Shown: positions 1 through 9,146 of the stretch, one piece after another | Position numbering within the stretch: position 1 is the first letter of the stretch | Layout of the letters: each line of letters starts with the position of its first letter | Source: Methanosaeta sp. NSP1 | GTDB lineage: Archaea > Halobacteriota > Methanosarcinia > Methanotrichales > Methanotrichaceae | DNA: 10,152 nt | Direction: 5' to 3' | Assembly: GCA_002256595.1 (NCBI GenBank) | Contig: NOLC01000252.1 | Span: forward strand, 1-10,152 | Program-made: the position numbers and the translations under genes | The notes under the pieces: model-generated | Told to the model about the DNA's origin: nothing | Databases searched by the model: none | Seen by the model: the letters and a program-made list of their open reading frames with translations, nothing else

Positions 1-56
1 ACCCGGCGCGCACGGAGCATGGGATGCTCAGGGATGACCGATCCTGAATAGAGCAA

Positions 57-64
57 AATATTTA
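57..64 (+). promoter_or_regulatory. Putative archaeal TATA box of hicBA
   Basis: AATATTTA lies in an A-rich stretch. Its centre is about 27 bases before the hicB ATG at 88. Archaeal transcription normally starts 22-27 bases downstream of the box centre, so the predicted start falls at or just before the ATG and the mRNA would be leaderless or nearly so. No Shine-Dalgarno sequence precedes the ATG, which agrees. The box is inferred from sequence and spacing only. Confidence 0.5.
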
Positions 65-73
65 GCTTCAAGA

Positions 74-87
74 GCCAGAATTCTGGC
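74..87. promoter_or_regulatory. Perfect 14-bp palindrome, candidate hicBA operator
   Basis: GCCAGAATTCTGGC is a perfect dyad ending one base before the hicB start codon. It fills the space between the TATA box and the expected transcription start, where a bound repressor would block RNA polymerase in archaea. HicB-type antitoxins usually autoregulate, so an operator is the natural reading. The HicB here is short and shows no obvious DNA-binding tail, so the binder could be HicB itself, the HicAB complex or another regulator. Confidence 0.45.
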
Positions 88-291
88 ATGCGATTTAAAA
101 TCCTCATAACCGAAGGAGAAGACGGATGGCTGGTTGTGGAGTGCCCATCGCTTCCCGGCTGCGTCTCTCAGGGCAGAACCATGGATGAAGCCCTGGAGAA
201 CATCAAGGACGCCATACAGGGCTGCCTGGATGTCCTTGGCGAGAGGACTGCCGCCGAGCAAAGCCAGAGGATGATCGAAGTCGAGGCGTGA
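88..291 (+). CDS. hicB: HicB-family antitoxin
   Basis: A 67-residue protein of the HicB/UPF0150 family, the antitoxin that binds and blocks the HicA mRNA interferase. The family pattern is clear: an N-terminal beta strand (MRFKILITEGEDGWLVVECP, residues 1-20), the turn SLPGCVSQG (21-29), then T-MDEALENIKDAI (31-43), the helix that completes the partial RNase H-like fold. Many HicB proteins add a C-terminal helix-turn-helix or ribbon-helix-helix; this one stops after about 20 charged residues and shows neither, as in many short archaeal members. It is first in a two-gene unit, with its TGA overlapping the hicA ATG (TGATG), so the two are probably translationally coupled. The order antitoxin-toxin is the reverse of E. 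coli hicAB but common for this family in archaea. Assignment is secure; activity is inferred. Confidence 0.88.
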   Translation: MRFKILITEGEDGWLVVECPSLPGCVSQGRTMDEALENIKDAIQGCLDVLGERTAAEQSQRMIEVEA

Positions 292-512
292 TGGCCAGGC
301 TTCCCTTGCTGTCAGGAGCAAAGGCAGCTAAAGCATTTAGCAAAGCTGGCGGGAGTGCAGCCAGACAAACAGGAAGTCACTTGATAATGATCAAGCAAGG
401 CAGCATGGTAACCCACTCCATCCCTATGCATAGCGAAATCGATAGGGGGACGCTTCGCAAACTAATAAGCCTCGCCGGCCTCTCTATAGAAGAATTTATG
501 GATCTATTATAG
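291..512 (+). CDS. hicA: HicA-family mRNA interferase toxin
   Basis: A 73-residue toxin of the HicA/YcfA family, a small double-stranded-RNA-binding-like ribonuclease that cleaves mRNA and stops translation. The usual elements are present in order: the N-terminal LPLLSGAKAAKAF-KAG (residues 4-20), RQTGSH with the catalytic histidine at 30, an HSIPMHS strand (42-48), and the C-terminal GTLRKLISLAGLSIEEFMDLL, matching the family's 'GTLR-IL-AGIS-EEF' ending. Length is typical. I start it at the ATG at 291, which overlaps the hicB stop by one base; a GTG one codon earlier (288) is possible. The glycine/alanine-rich stretch before the catalytic motif (residues 19-25) is a little unusual, but no key residue is missing. 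It should form a neutralised complex with HicB. A T-rich run at 518-524 may end its transcript. Confidence 0.87.
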   Translation: MARLPLLSGAKAAKAFSKAGGSAARQTGSHLIMIKQGSMVTHSIPMHSEIDRGTLRKLISLAGLSIEEFMDLL

Positions 513-620
513 CTAAATTTTCTCGCCTAAATAAGCATGCTGTCACTCGACTAAATGGGATTTTAATACTGAAATTAGGGAGCCCTAGCTCCATGTTAAA
601 GCTACAAAATAAAGTTAGGT
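513..620. other. Convergent spacer between hicA and the rRNA operon
   Basis: Here the hicBA transcript and the rRNA transcript run towards each other. For the plus strand there is a T-rich stretch (TTTTCTC, 518-524) soon after the hicA stop. For the minus strand the first bases after 5S are U-rich (next entry). A short dyad GGAGC-CCTA-GCTCC lies at 579-592 and could fold on either transcript. No gene was found. Confidence 0.5.
604..614 (-). terminator. U-rich terminator candidate of the rRNA operon
   Basis: The minus strand reads CTTTATTTTGT starting 7 bases past the end of 5S rRNA. Archaeal RNA polymerase commonly terminates at U-rich tracts without a hairpin. A GGAGC/GCTCC dyad (579-592) follows and may reinforce it. 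Inferred from position and composition. Confidence 0.4.
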
Positions 621-747
621 GAATATGGCAGCGATCTGCAGTTCCCGAGGGCTCGCGCACCTGAGTACAGTGCAGAACGTGAACGGGCTTATCTTCTGAG
701 TTCGGAATGGGTTCAGGAGTTACCCCGTTGCTCTGGCCGCCATATTC
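621..747 (-). rRNA. rrf: 5S ribosomal RNA
   Basis: Recognised on the minus strand by the conserved motif CCCATTCCGAACTC (711-698) and by closing helix I, in which GAATATGGC at the 5' end (747-739) pairs perfectly with GCCATATTC at the 3' end (629-621). The implied length of about 125 bases fits archaeal 5S; ends are uncertain by one or two bases. It is the last gene of the operon, separated from 23S by a mini-tRNA that ends 4 bases before it and probably directs formation of its 5' end. Its 3' end is followed at once by a U-rich stretch. Confidence 0.93.
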
Positions 748-750
748 GAT

Positions 751-817
751 TCCAAGCACCGGAATCGAACCGGTTTGATTTTCCACCCTGGATGATTAAA
801 GCATCCAGGGATCTTGG
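751..817 (-). ncRNA. Mini-tRNA (D-armless tRNA-like element) in the 23S-5S spacer
   Basis: The minus-strand transcript folds into a reduced tRNA. CCAAG (817-813) pairs with CTTGG (756-752) as an acceptor-like stem. A perfect T arm ACCGG-TTCGATT-CCGGT (774-758) carries the canonical T-loop. The middle is a 9-bp hairpin, CCCTGGATG/CATCCAGGG with a 7-base loop (810-786). There is no room for a D arm, so it is not a normal tRNA. The 3' end sits 4 bases from the start of 5S. In Haloferax volcanii the sequence before 5S also folds into a mini-tRNA, and tRNase Z cuts there in vitro to make the 5S 5' end; I infer the same role here. The acceptor and T-arm sequences resemble archaeal tRNA-Cys, so it may descend from a tRNA gene. 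Confidence 0.75.
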
Positions 818-822
818 TTACT

Positions 823-850
823 GTGCACTTGACTTAGCTTTGCGACCAGA
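823..850 (-). repeat. 3' strand of the pre-23S processing stem
   Basis: TCTGGTCGCAAAGCT (850-836) is exactly complementary to AGCTTTGCGACCAGA (3805-3791) on the other side of 23S, giving a 15-bp stem. Beyond an unequal internal loop (7 bases here, 1 base on the 5' side) a further 6-bp GTGCAC helix forms between 828-823 and 3812-3807. Such stems are where archaeal pre-23S is excised. I see no standard bulge-helix-bulge in it. Confidence 0.8.
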
Positions 851-858
851 TTTCGCCC

Positions 859-3782
<2,924 letters not shown>

Positions 3783-3887
3783 AGTGAGCGTCTGGTCGCA
3801 AAGCTTGTGCACGGTTTCGTCGGACCGCCCGTCAATGGCGGACCTCAACCCTTCCACATCGAGTCTGCCTCAATGTGTGCATGTTAA
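3783..3887 (-). other. tRNA-Ala to 23S spacer with the 5' strand of the 23S stem
   Basis: The spacer carries the 5' half of the 23S processing stem: AGCTTTGCGACCAGA (3805-3791) and GTGCAC (3812-3807), matching 836-850 and 823-828. Upstream of these a small CCGCC/GGCGG hairpin (about 3826-3842) can form. The stem is separated from mature 23S by an 8-base by 8-base internal loop. No gene is present. Confidence 0.7.
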
Positions 3888-3960
3888 TGGACTTGCTGGG
3901 ATTCGGACCCAGGGCCTCCGCCTTGCAAAGGCGGCGCTCTACCAGCTGAGCTACAAGCCC
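3888..3960 (-). tRNA. tRNA-Ala (anticodon TGC)
   Basis: A full 73-base cloverleaf on the minus strand, located between 16S and 23S as in most euryarchaea. The acceptor stem is GGGCTTG/CAAGTCC with one G-U pair and discriminator A; the D arm is GCTC/GAGC with the usual GG in the loop. The anticodon arm is CCGCC-TTTGCAA-GGCGG with anticodon TGC, and the T stem is CTGGG/CCCAG. CCA is not encoded. The T-loop reads TCCGAAT rather than the usual TTCGAAT, so position 55, almost always U (pseudouridine 55), is C here (base 3906). No intron is present. It is transcribed with the rRNAs and must be freed by RNase P and tRNase Z. Confidence 0.96.
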
Positions 3961-4091
3961 TAATATCCGCGCCCAGCTTGATGATTGTTAAAGCTGGCTA
4001 ATTTAAATTGCTTTTTTGGTCTCGGTCGACATTTTCAGCTTCCAACTGGTCAGGAAAGGGATCTGCCTATCTAGGGCAGACCCAAATCGTT
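3961..4091 (-). other. 16S to tRNA-Ala spacer with the 3' strand of the 16S stem
   Basis: Read on the minus strand, the spacer starts after 16S with a TCTGCC/GGCAGA hairpin (4080-4062). Next comes the 3' half of the 16S processing stem (4056-4027). Then follows an AATTTAAATT box-A-like sequence (about 4010-4001) and a 7-bp hairpin CCAGCTT/AAGCTGG (3997-3973) just ahead of tRNA-Ala. No protein gene is present. Confidence 0.65.
4027..4056 (-). repeat. 3' strand of the pre-16S processing stem with BHB-like bulge
   Basis: TTCCTGACCAGTTGG (4056-4042) pairs with CCGACTGGTTCGGAA (5607-5593) at 14 of 15 positions, including two wobble pairs, and AA (4041-4040) extends it against TT (5609-5608). Outward follow GCTGA (4039-4035), a bulge AAAT (4034-4031), and GTCG (4030-4027). 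With the CAA bulge on the partner strand this resembles the bulge-helix-bulge cut by the archaeal splicing endonuclease to release pre-16S. Confidence 0.75.
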
Positions 4092-5562
<1,471 letters not shown>

Positions 5563-5592
5563 TCTTTTTGTCTCTAGGAAGTATTTCTTTTA

Positions 5593-5621
5593 TTCCGAAC
5601 CAGTCGGAATTGGCTGAGTCG
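5593..5621 (-). repeat. 5' strand of the pre-16S processing stem with BHB-like bulge
   Basis: Read on the transcript: CGAC (5621-5618), TCAGC (5617-5613), bulge CAA (5612-5610), then TT and CCGACTGGTTCGGAA (5609-5593). CGAC pairs with GTCG (4030-4027), TCAGC with GCTGA (4039-4035), and the long inner helix with 4056-4040. Two bulges on opposite strands flank a 5-bp helix. The archaeal standard is two 3-base bulges around 4 bp, so this is a slightly relaxed version. Confidence 0.75.
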
Positions 5622-5763
5622 CCAAGACCAATGTCAGACACGAAAAAGCTCGCGTCTCCATTTGTTTCTTATATCGCAGATTGGAACTCGGCCCTTCATC
5701 GAATCGGGGTCGCAGCCTTTTTCCTGCGATGCCTAATCGGCCCGTTTGCGTAAGGGCAACTAC

Positions 5764-5772
5764 TATTTAAAG
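5764..5772 (-). promoter_or_regulatory. rRNA promoter candidate P4, nearest 16S
   Basis: CTTTAAATA on the minus strand is a strong box A match. Transcription would start near 5743, giving a leader of about 180 bases before 16S that includes both leader hairpins and the 16S processing stem. The upstream element (GAGGCAAG) is purine-rich but a weak BRE match. Confidence 0.55.
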
Positions 5773-5834
5773 CTTGCCTCTGCGCAATAACATTCCGTGC
5801 CGGATATTGGCCTTGATCTGAAGGAATTCATCCC

Positions 5835-5842
5835 ATTTAAAT
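5835..5842 (-). promoter_or_regulatory. rRNA promoter candidate P3
   Basis: ATTTAAAT on the minus strand, preceded by CGAACCAAAGG, a partial match to the BRE. It is about 70 bases upstream of P4. The predicted start is near 5813. Confidence 0.45.
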
Positions 5843-5941
5843 CCTTTGGTTCGCCAGATCTTATTCGGGACATTCTCCAAGAGGAATTCGCGGAGCAATC
5901 CCGAAAGGGCTTATTTTTCGGCAGCCTTTGTGATCGAGGTT

Positions 5942-5958
5942 GATATTTAAGTGTTTCG
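5942..5958 (-). promoter_or_regulatory. rRNA promoter candidate P2, best BRE-TATA match
   Basis: The minus strand reads CGAAACACTTAAATATC. CGAAA followed by two bases and a TTAAATA core fits the methanogen stable-RNA promoter consensus (CGAAANN followed by a TTTATATA-type box) very well. The predicted start is near 5921, about 360 bases before 16S. Confidence 0.6.
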
Positions 5959-6043
5959 CAGACTTCAGCCATCCCGATTATATTCGAGATGAGATAAAGC
6001 CGCCCTCGCACGCCACATCGGCTCTCTCCCTAAGGATGAAGGG

Positions 6044-6052
6044 TATTTAAAG
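6044..6052 (-). promoter_or_regulatory. rRNA promoter candidate P1, most distal
   Basis: CTTTAAATA on the minus strand, the same 9 bases as P4, lies only about 14 bases beyond the stop codon of the sensor-phosphatase gene. The predicted start is near 6022. Its upstream element is a weak BRE match, so it is less certain than P2. Confidence 0.45.
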
Positions 6053-6065
6053 ATGGCGCATAAAT

Positions 6066-8120
6066 TCATGGCAATCGCTTAAGAATTATAAGAGCAGCAT
6101 CCGATGCCGCTTGTTTGGTTTTGGTATGCTCCAGAAGATCCTTTTCTACGGTCAACAGTATCTCAGAAGCAGGCCTATCTCTATTCCTGATAACCAGATT
6201 TATCAACCGCTCTACACCAAATTCCTTCTCCAGGCCGTTCTCTGCCTCAATAACTCCGTCTGAATACATAACCATGACGTCCCCCGGCTGAAGAGGAATC
6301 AGGGTCTTTTTCAAATCGATTCGCTCCAGCATGCCCAGAGCCAGCCCTCCGCCGCCCAATGTATCAACCATTCCACCCGGATCGACTATGAAGGGAGGAT
6401 TAAATCCGGCATTTACATATTCAAGAGTATGGCCTAGTGGATCTAAAACGGCATAAAAAGCGGCCAGATTGGTGCCGCGACCGTGCCGGATTATCTCGGA
6501 GTTCAAGCCGCTAATGGCTTTTGCCGGATCCAGTTTATCTGGTGAGGCAAGAATAAGAGTCCTCGACATTATGGCAAGCATTGCAGCCAGTTCTCCATCG
6601 CCACCCACACCTGCCATGGCCAGGACAATTCTTCCTTCCGCTTCTTCCATATAATAAAGATCAAAGCTGCTCGCGGGAGAAGGCCAGTATAGAGCGCGGA
6701 TCTCATAATCATCCCCGGAAGGCACTGACTGTGGGATCAGGTTGCGTTTTAGAGCTTCCATAAAAGCAGTCTCCCTGCCGTAGGCGCTCCTGATAGATGC
6801 ATCCTGCTCTTTTTTGGCCAATTGTGCCCGCAGCCCCCTCACCATTCCATTAAAAGAAGCACCTAGATCTGCCAGCTCTTCGCCTGCATTTACCTCAACA
6901 TCAAGGTCACCACGAGCGACTCTGTCCGCAGCATGGGTAATGTAGGCCAGATCTTCTTCAATCCTTCCTGCCAGCCAGTATCCGGCTGCCAACACCGATA
7001 GAGTAGTTAAAAGGAATACCAGCATGGCATAGAATCCGATCCTCTGTGAAGCATCATCGAGGCTGGAAGTTGTGCTGTTGGCTACATTCCTGATTCCGGA
7101 ATCTATATATCGAGCCGGGAAGCTCATCTCTTCCGCAGCATAGGCAATGCCCAAGGTCCAGCCGAGAGCATTTATGCGCGAAAAGGCCACATATCCGTCC
7201 TCCTGGCCCAGCCAGACCAAGATAGAGCCTGTGCTCTGCTTGAGCATTTCTTCACCCAGATGTCTGATCTCAGGGTCAGCGGACTCGAGAAGGTTATCCG
7301 AGGCAAAGAGGCTGTTGAGATAGCTCTCCTGTTTAATTTTTGGACGATATATTATTAAGCCCGTTGAATCTATTATGAACGGAAATCCGCGTCCATTTAG
7401 AGAAGATAGATCGCTGTAAACCGGATATAGTGATATATCCATCCCTGCCACGCCCGCAAACTGGTTCCGGCGAAAGAAGGGAGTTGTAACTGTGATTACC
7501 TCTTTGCCCTTGGAATCCGAATACGGCCCTGTCCAGATGGTTTGCTTTTTCTGCTTTGCATTTTCATAATAGGGCTTGTCCTTATAGCTGAAAGGCGCAG
7601 CATTGCTCAAGGTCTTATTGCTGTAGGGCCAGACAGAGAGAATCCCATCCTCGGTCCCGATATAAGAAAGAGAAACTGAGGAATCTGACTTATGAAGCTC
7701 CTGCATCAGCATGGCCGGAGCACATAAAGACCTCACCGTGGCATCTCTTCTCGACGATTCCATTTTATTGGACCCGGTAGGGGCAATCCAGATTCCGGCT
7801 GGAGTGTCGCATCTTACCGTATCGGAGCTGATGGCCGCATATCTCGCCACCAATTCGTTTTCTGAGGCGATGCGCAGAAAGAAAGCGTCAATCTGACGGG
7901 CTTTAGCCTCGGCAAGTTGTATCTGATCCGCGTCATCAGAGCCCGCCGCCAGAGCAGAGCGGTTCAGGGATGTGGCCAAGCCGGTAATATTATTCTCAAT
8001 ATCAGAAGATGCCCGGTTCATCTCACCAAGAGATAGAATTCCTATTAATGCCATTGGCAACATGGCAAAAGCTAATAGAATTGCCAGGACCTTGCCCCTT
8101 AATCCATCGATGCCAAACAT
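6066..8120 (-). CDS. Membrane sensor protein: dCache, HAMP, SpoIIE/RsbU-like PP2C phosphatase
   Basis: A 684-residue signalling protein. Transmembrane helix 1 spans about residues 10-32. An extracellular dCache_1-type sensor covers about 38-340, with the pattern DKPYYENA...TIWTGPYSDSKGKEV and GVAGMDISL (181-231). Helix 2 is about 361-384, HAMP about 382-435 (GRIEEDL...RGDLDVEV...EELADLGASFNGM), then a short coiled-coil linker and a SpoIIE/RsbU-like phosphatase domain, about 470-684. In bacteria such domains dephosphorylate anti-anti-sigma (STAS) proteins; methanogens have related proteins with unknown targets. YVNAGFNPP (568-576) and PGDVMVMYSDGVIEAENG (612-629) identify the domain. The usual 'DVSGxG' acidic residue is Gly504, NAGHNPP has Phe573 for His, and the terminal 'DD' is Ser673-Asp674, while Asp621 remains, so activity may be weak or lost. 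It has its own promoter and lies just upstream of the rRNA promoters on the same strand. Confidence 0.85.
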   Translation of the reverse strand: MFGIDGLRGKVLAILLAFAMLPMALIGILSLGEMNRASSDIENNITGLATSLNRSALAAGSDDADQIQLAEAKARQIDAFFLRIASENELVARYAAISSDTVRCDTPAGIWIAPTGSNKMESSRRDATVRSLCAPAMLMQELHKSDSSVSLSYIGTEDGILSVWPYSNKTLSNAAPFSYKDKPYYENAKQKKQTIWTGPYSDSKGKEVITVTTPFFRRNQFAGVAGMDISLYPVYSDLSSLNGRGFPFIIDSTGLIIYRPKIKQESYLNSLFASDNLLESADPEIRHLGEEMLKQSTGSILVWLGQEDGYVAFSRINALGWTLGIAYAAEEMSFPARYIDSGIRNVANSTTSSLDDASQRIGFYAMLVFLLTTLSVLAAGYWLAGRIEEDLAYITHAADRVARGDLDVEVNAGEELADLGASFNGMVRGLRAQLAKKEQDASIRSAYGRETAFMEALKRNLIPQSVPSGDDYEIRALYWPSPASSFDLYYMEEAEGRIVLAMAGVGGDGELAAMLAIMSRTLILASPDKLDPAKAISGLNSEIIRHGRGTNLAAFYAVLDPLGHTLEYVNAGFNPPFIVDPGGMVDTLGGGGLALGMLERIDLKKTLIPLQPGDVMVMYSDGVIEAENGLEKEFGVERLINLVIRNRDRPASEILLTVEKDLLEHTKTKQAASDAALIILKRLP

Positions 8121-8198
8121 CTTTCCATCTAAGTAACCGTCTCTATTCCTGCCAGGCTATGCACTATGTGAATGGTATATTGATGAATCGACCACGTG

Positions 8199-8207
8199 AT
8201 ATAAACT
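8199..8207 (-). promoter_or_regulatory. TATA box of the sensor-phosphatase gene
   Basis: The minus strand reads GTTTATATC preceded by GGAAAGA, a good BRE-TATA combination. The predicted start is near 8178, leaving a 5' UTR of about 55-60 bases. A CACGTG core (8193-8198) inside the near-palindrome ATCACGTGGT touches its downstream edge and could be a regulator site, though it may be chance. Confidence 0.6.
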
Positions 8208-8241
8208 CTTTCCAGGAAAAGAGGACAAACCACCGGGAAAG

Positions 8242-8250
8242 TATTTATTA
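8242..8250 (+). promoter_or_regulatory. TATA box of the membrane protein gene at 8271
   Basis: TATTTATTA preceded by CCGGGAAAG (BRE-like). The box centre is 25 bases before the ATG at 8271, so transcription should start on or next to the start codon and the mRNA is probably leaderless. No Shine-Dalgarno sequence is present. The box faces the divergent promoter at 8199-8207, about 35 bases away. Confidence 0.6.
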
Positions 8251-8270
8251 GATCTATCCGAATAAATATT

Positions 8271-9101
8271 ATGAACGGGCCTTATGAATTCCTTCAGCCT
8301 TTAAAGAGGCTGACGGAGGCACAGCAGCGCTATGAAAGGAATATTTGGGTGCTCAATGCCACGCTGCTCTCCATTGCTATTTATTGCCTGGCCTTGATTA
8401 TAGGCCTGCCTGCCTTTATGAGCTTTTACTATCAGGATTCGCCTCTCCTCGCGATATCGCCAGCCATTCTCTCTATAATTGTTGGCCTCGCTGCCGCGAG
8501 GCTGATCAAGAGGCGGAGAAGGCCGGATATCTTTCCTCTCTTGGGCCAGGCACTTTCTGAGAAAGCGCGTACCGGTTATGATAATCGGGATCTCGATACT
8601 CTGCCCATGCAAAGCCTGGCCCAGGAGTTAAAAGCCGGCTTGAATTCCATCAAGCCCGCTGCAATCCTGGACCACAGGCAGATCAAAGGAAGAGCTCTCT
8701 TCCTTATGCTGCTGTCCGGGGCAGCCATAATGCTCTCTCAAAGCGAGATAGTCAATCCATACGACTTTCAGGCCCTGGCCGAGATCAGAGATAAAGCGCT
8801 TTCTGCCTTGCAGGAAGAAGCCGTGGAGCAGAGCTCCAGCCAGGTGATCAATCTGACCGACAACATCTTCGGCAAGCCATCCCTAGCAGTTTTGAATGAG
8901 AACAAGATGGATATCATGCTTTATCCAGGTATTGGAGCAGGGTCCCTGGCCAGAAATACTGATCCAATAGAGAGGGTCTTCCAGAAGTCCCAGGCAGGAG
9001 AGGCTGCAGCAGTTCCCTCTGAGCTATATATCGAGAGCCTTCCTCCTCAGAATAAGGATATAATCAAGAGATATTTCATGATTTTGTCTGAAATCGAATG
9101 A
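8271..9101 (+). CDS. Membrane protein of unknown function
   Basis: I do not recognise this 276-residue protein. Its N-terminal part (1-26) is polar and probably cytoplasmic. Transmembrane helices are predicted at about 27-48 and 58-78, followed by a very basic KRRRRP (80-85), which favours a cytoplasmic loop by the positive-inside rule. A polar stretch (about 86-138) leads to a third hydrophobic helix, about 141-156. The C-terminal 120 residues are soluble and would then lie outside the cell; they include a charged helix (EIRDKALSALQEEAVEQ, 171-187) and end in ESLPPQNKDIIKRYFMILSEIE. Endings of that 'LPP..-D.IKRYF' kind occur in some membrane proteins near MoxR/von Willebrand-A gene clusters, but the resemblance is too short to assign a family. 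The start is supported by a well-placed TATA box. The gene is divergent from the sensor-phosphatase gene and convergent with thg1. Confidence 0.72.
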   Translation: MNGPYEFLQPLKRLTEAQQRYERNIWVLNATLLSIAIYCLALIIGLPAFMSFYYQDSPLLAISPAILSIIVGLAAARLIKRRRRPDIFPLLGQALSEKARTGYDNRDLDTLPMQSLAQELKAGLNSIKPAAILDHRQIKGRALFLMLLSGAAIMLSQSEIVNPYDFQALAEIRDKALSALQEEAVEQSSSQVINLTDNIFGKPSLAVLNENKMDIMLYPGIGAGSLARNTDPIERVFQKSQAGEAAAVPSELYIESLPPQNKDIIKRYFMILSEIE

Positions 9102-9119
9102 GGGAAGTATGCCTTTCCC
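9102..9119. terminator. Weak dyad between convergent genes
   Basis: GGGAA (9102-9106) and TTCCC (9115-9119) form a 5-bp stem in the 45-base gap between the stop codons of the membrane protein gene and thg1. It could mark transcript ends on either strand. There is no long T run, so support is weak. Confidence 0.25.
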
Positions 9120-9146
9120 CTGGCAGATCTTTGATGCAATCGCCGA

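Larger units (their letters stand above)
5563..6065 (-). other. rRNA leader and promoter region
   Basis: About 500 bases lie between the 16S 5' end and the stop codon of the upstream sensor-phosphatase gene, with no convincing protein gene. From 16S outward it holds the 5' strand of the 16S stem (5593-5621), a leader with two hairpins, and four TTTAAAT-type boxes between 5764 and 6052. The hairpins are AGACACG/CGCGTCT with one mismatch (about 5637-5658, loop AAAAAGCT on the plus strand) and TCGCAG/CTGCGA (5710-5729, loop GAAAAAGG on the transcript). An 82-codon minus-strand frame at 5763-6011 crosses three boxes and looks non-coding. Confidence 0.7.

Noticed and set aside
15..48. GAGCAT-GGG-ATGCTC hairpin and a TCAGG/CCTGA dyad before hicB
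   Set aside because: These are short dyads at the window edge with no T run and no visible upstream gene; they may be the tail of a neighbouring transcript, but this cannot be supported.
75..83. CCAGAATTC shared between the hicB palindrome and the 16S 5' end (5556-5564)
   Set aside because: It is a short match with different contexts and is best explained as chance.
28..321. 97-codon minus-strand frame opposite hicB
   Set aside because: It is the antisense shadow of the well-supported hicB and hicA genes and lacks any family features.
786..810. A complete tRNA with anticodon TTA, which would read the UAA stop codon
   Set aside because: The loop CTTTAAT can be read as an anticodon loop with UUA, but the stem is 9 bp instead of 5, the D arm is absent and the acceptor ends mismatch. 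A mini-tRNA processing signal explains it better than a suppressor tRNA.
5763..6011. 82-codon minus-strand frame upstream of 16S
   Set aside because: It spans three promoter boxes, its translation has no recognisable family or domain, and it lies in the rRNA promoter region.
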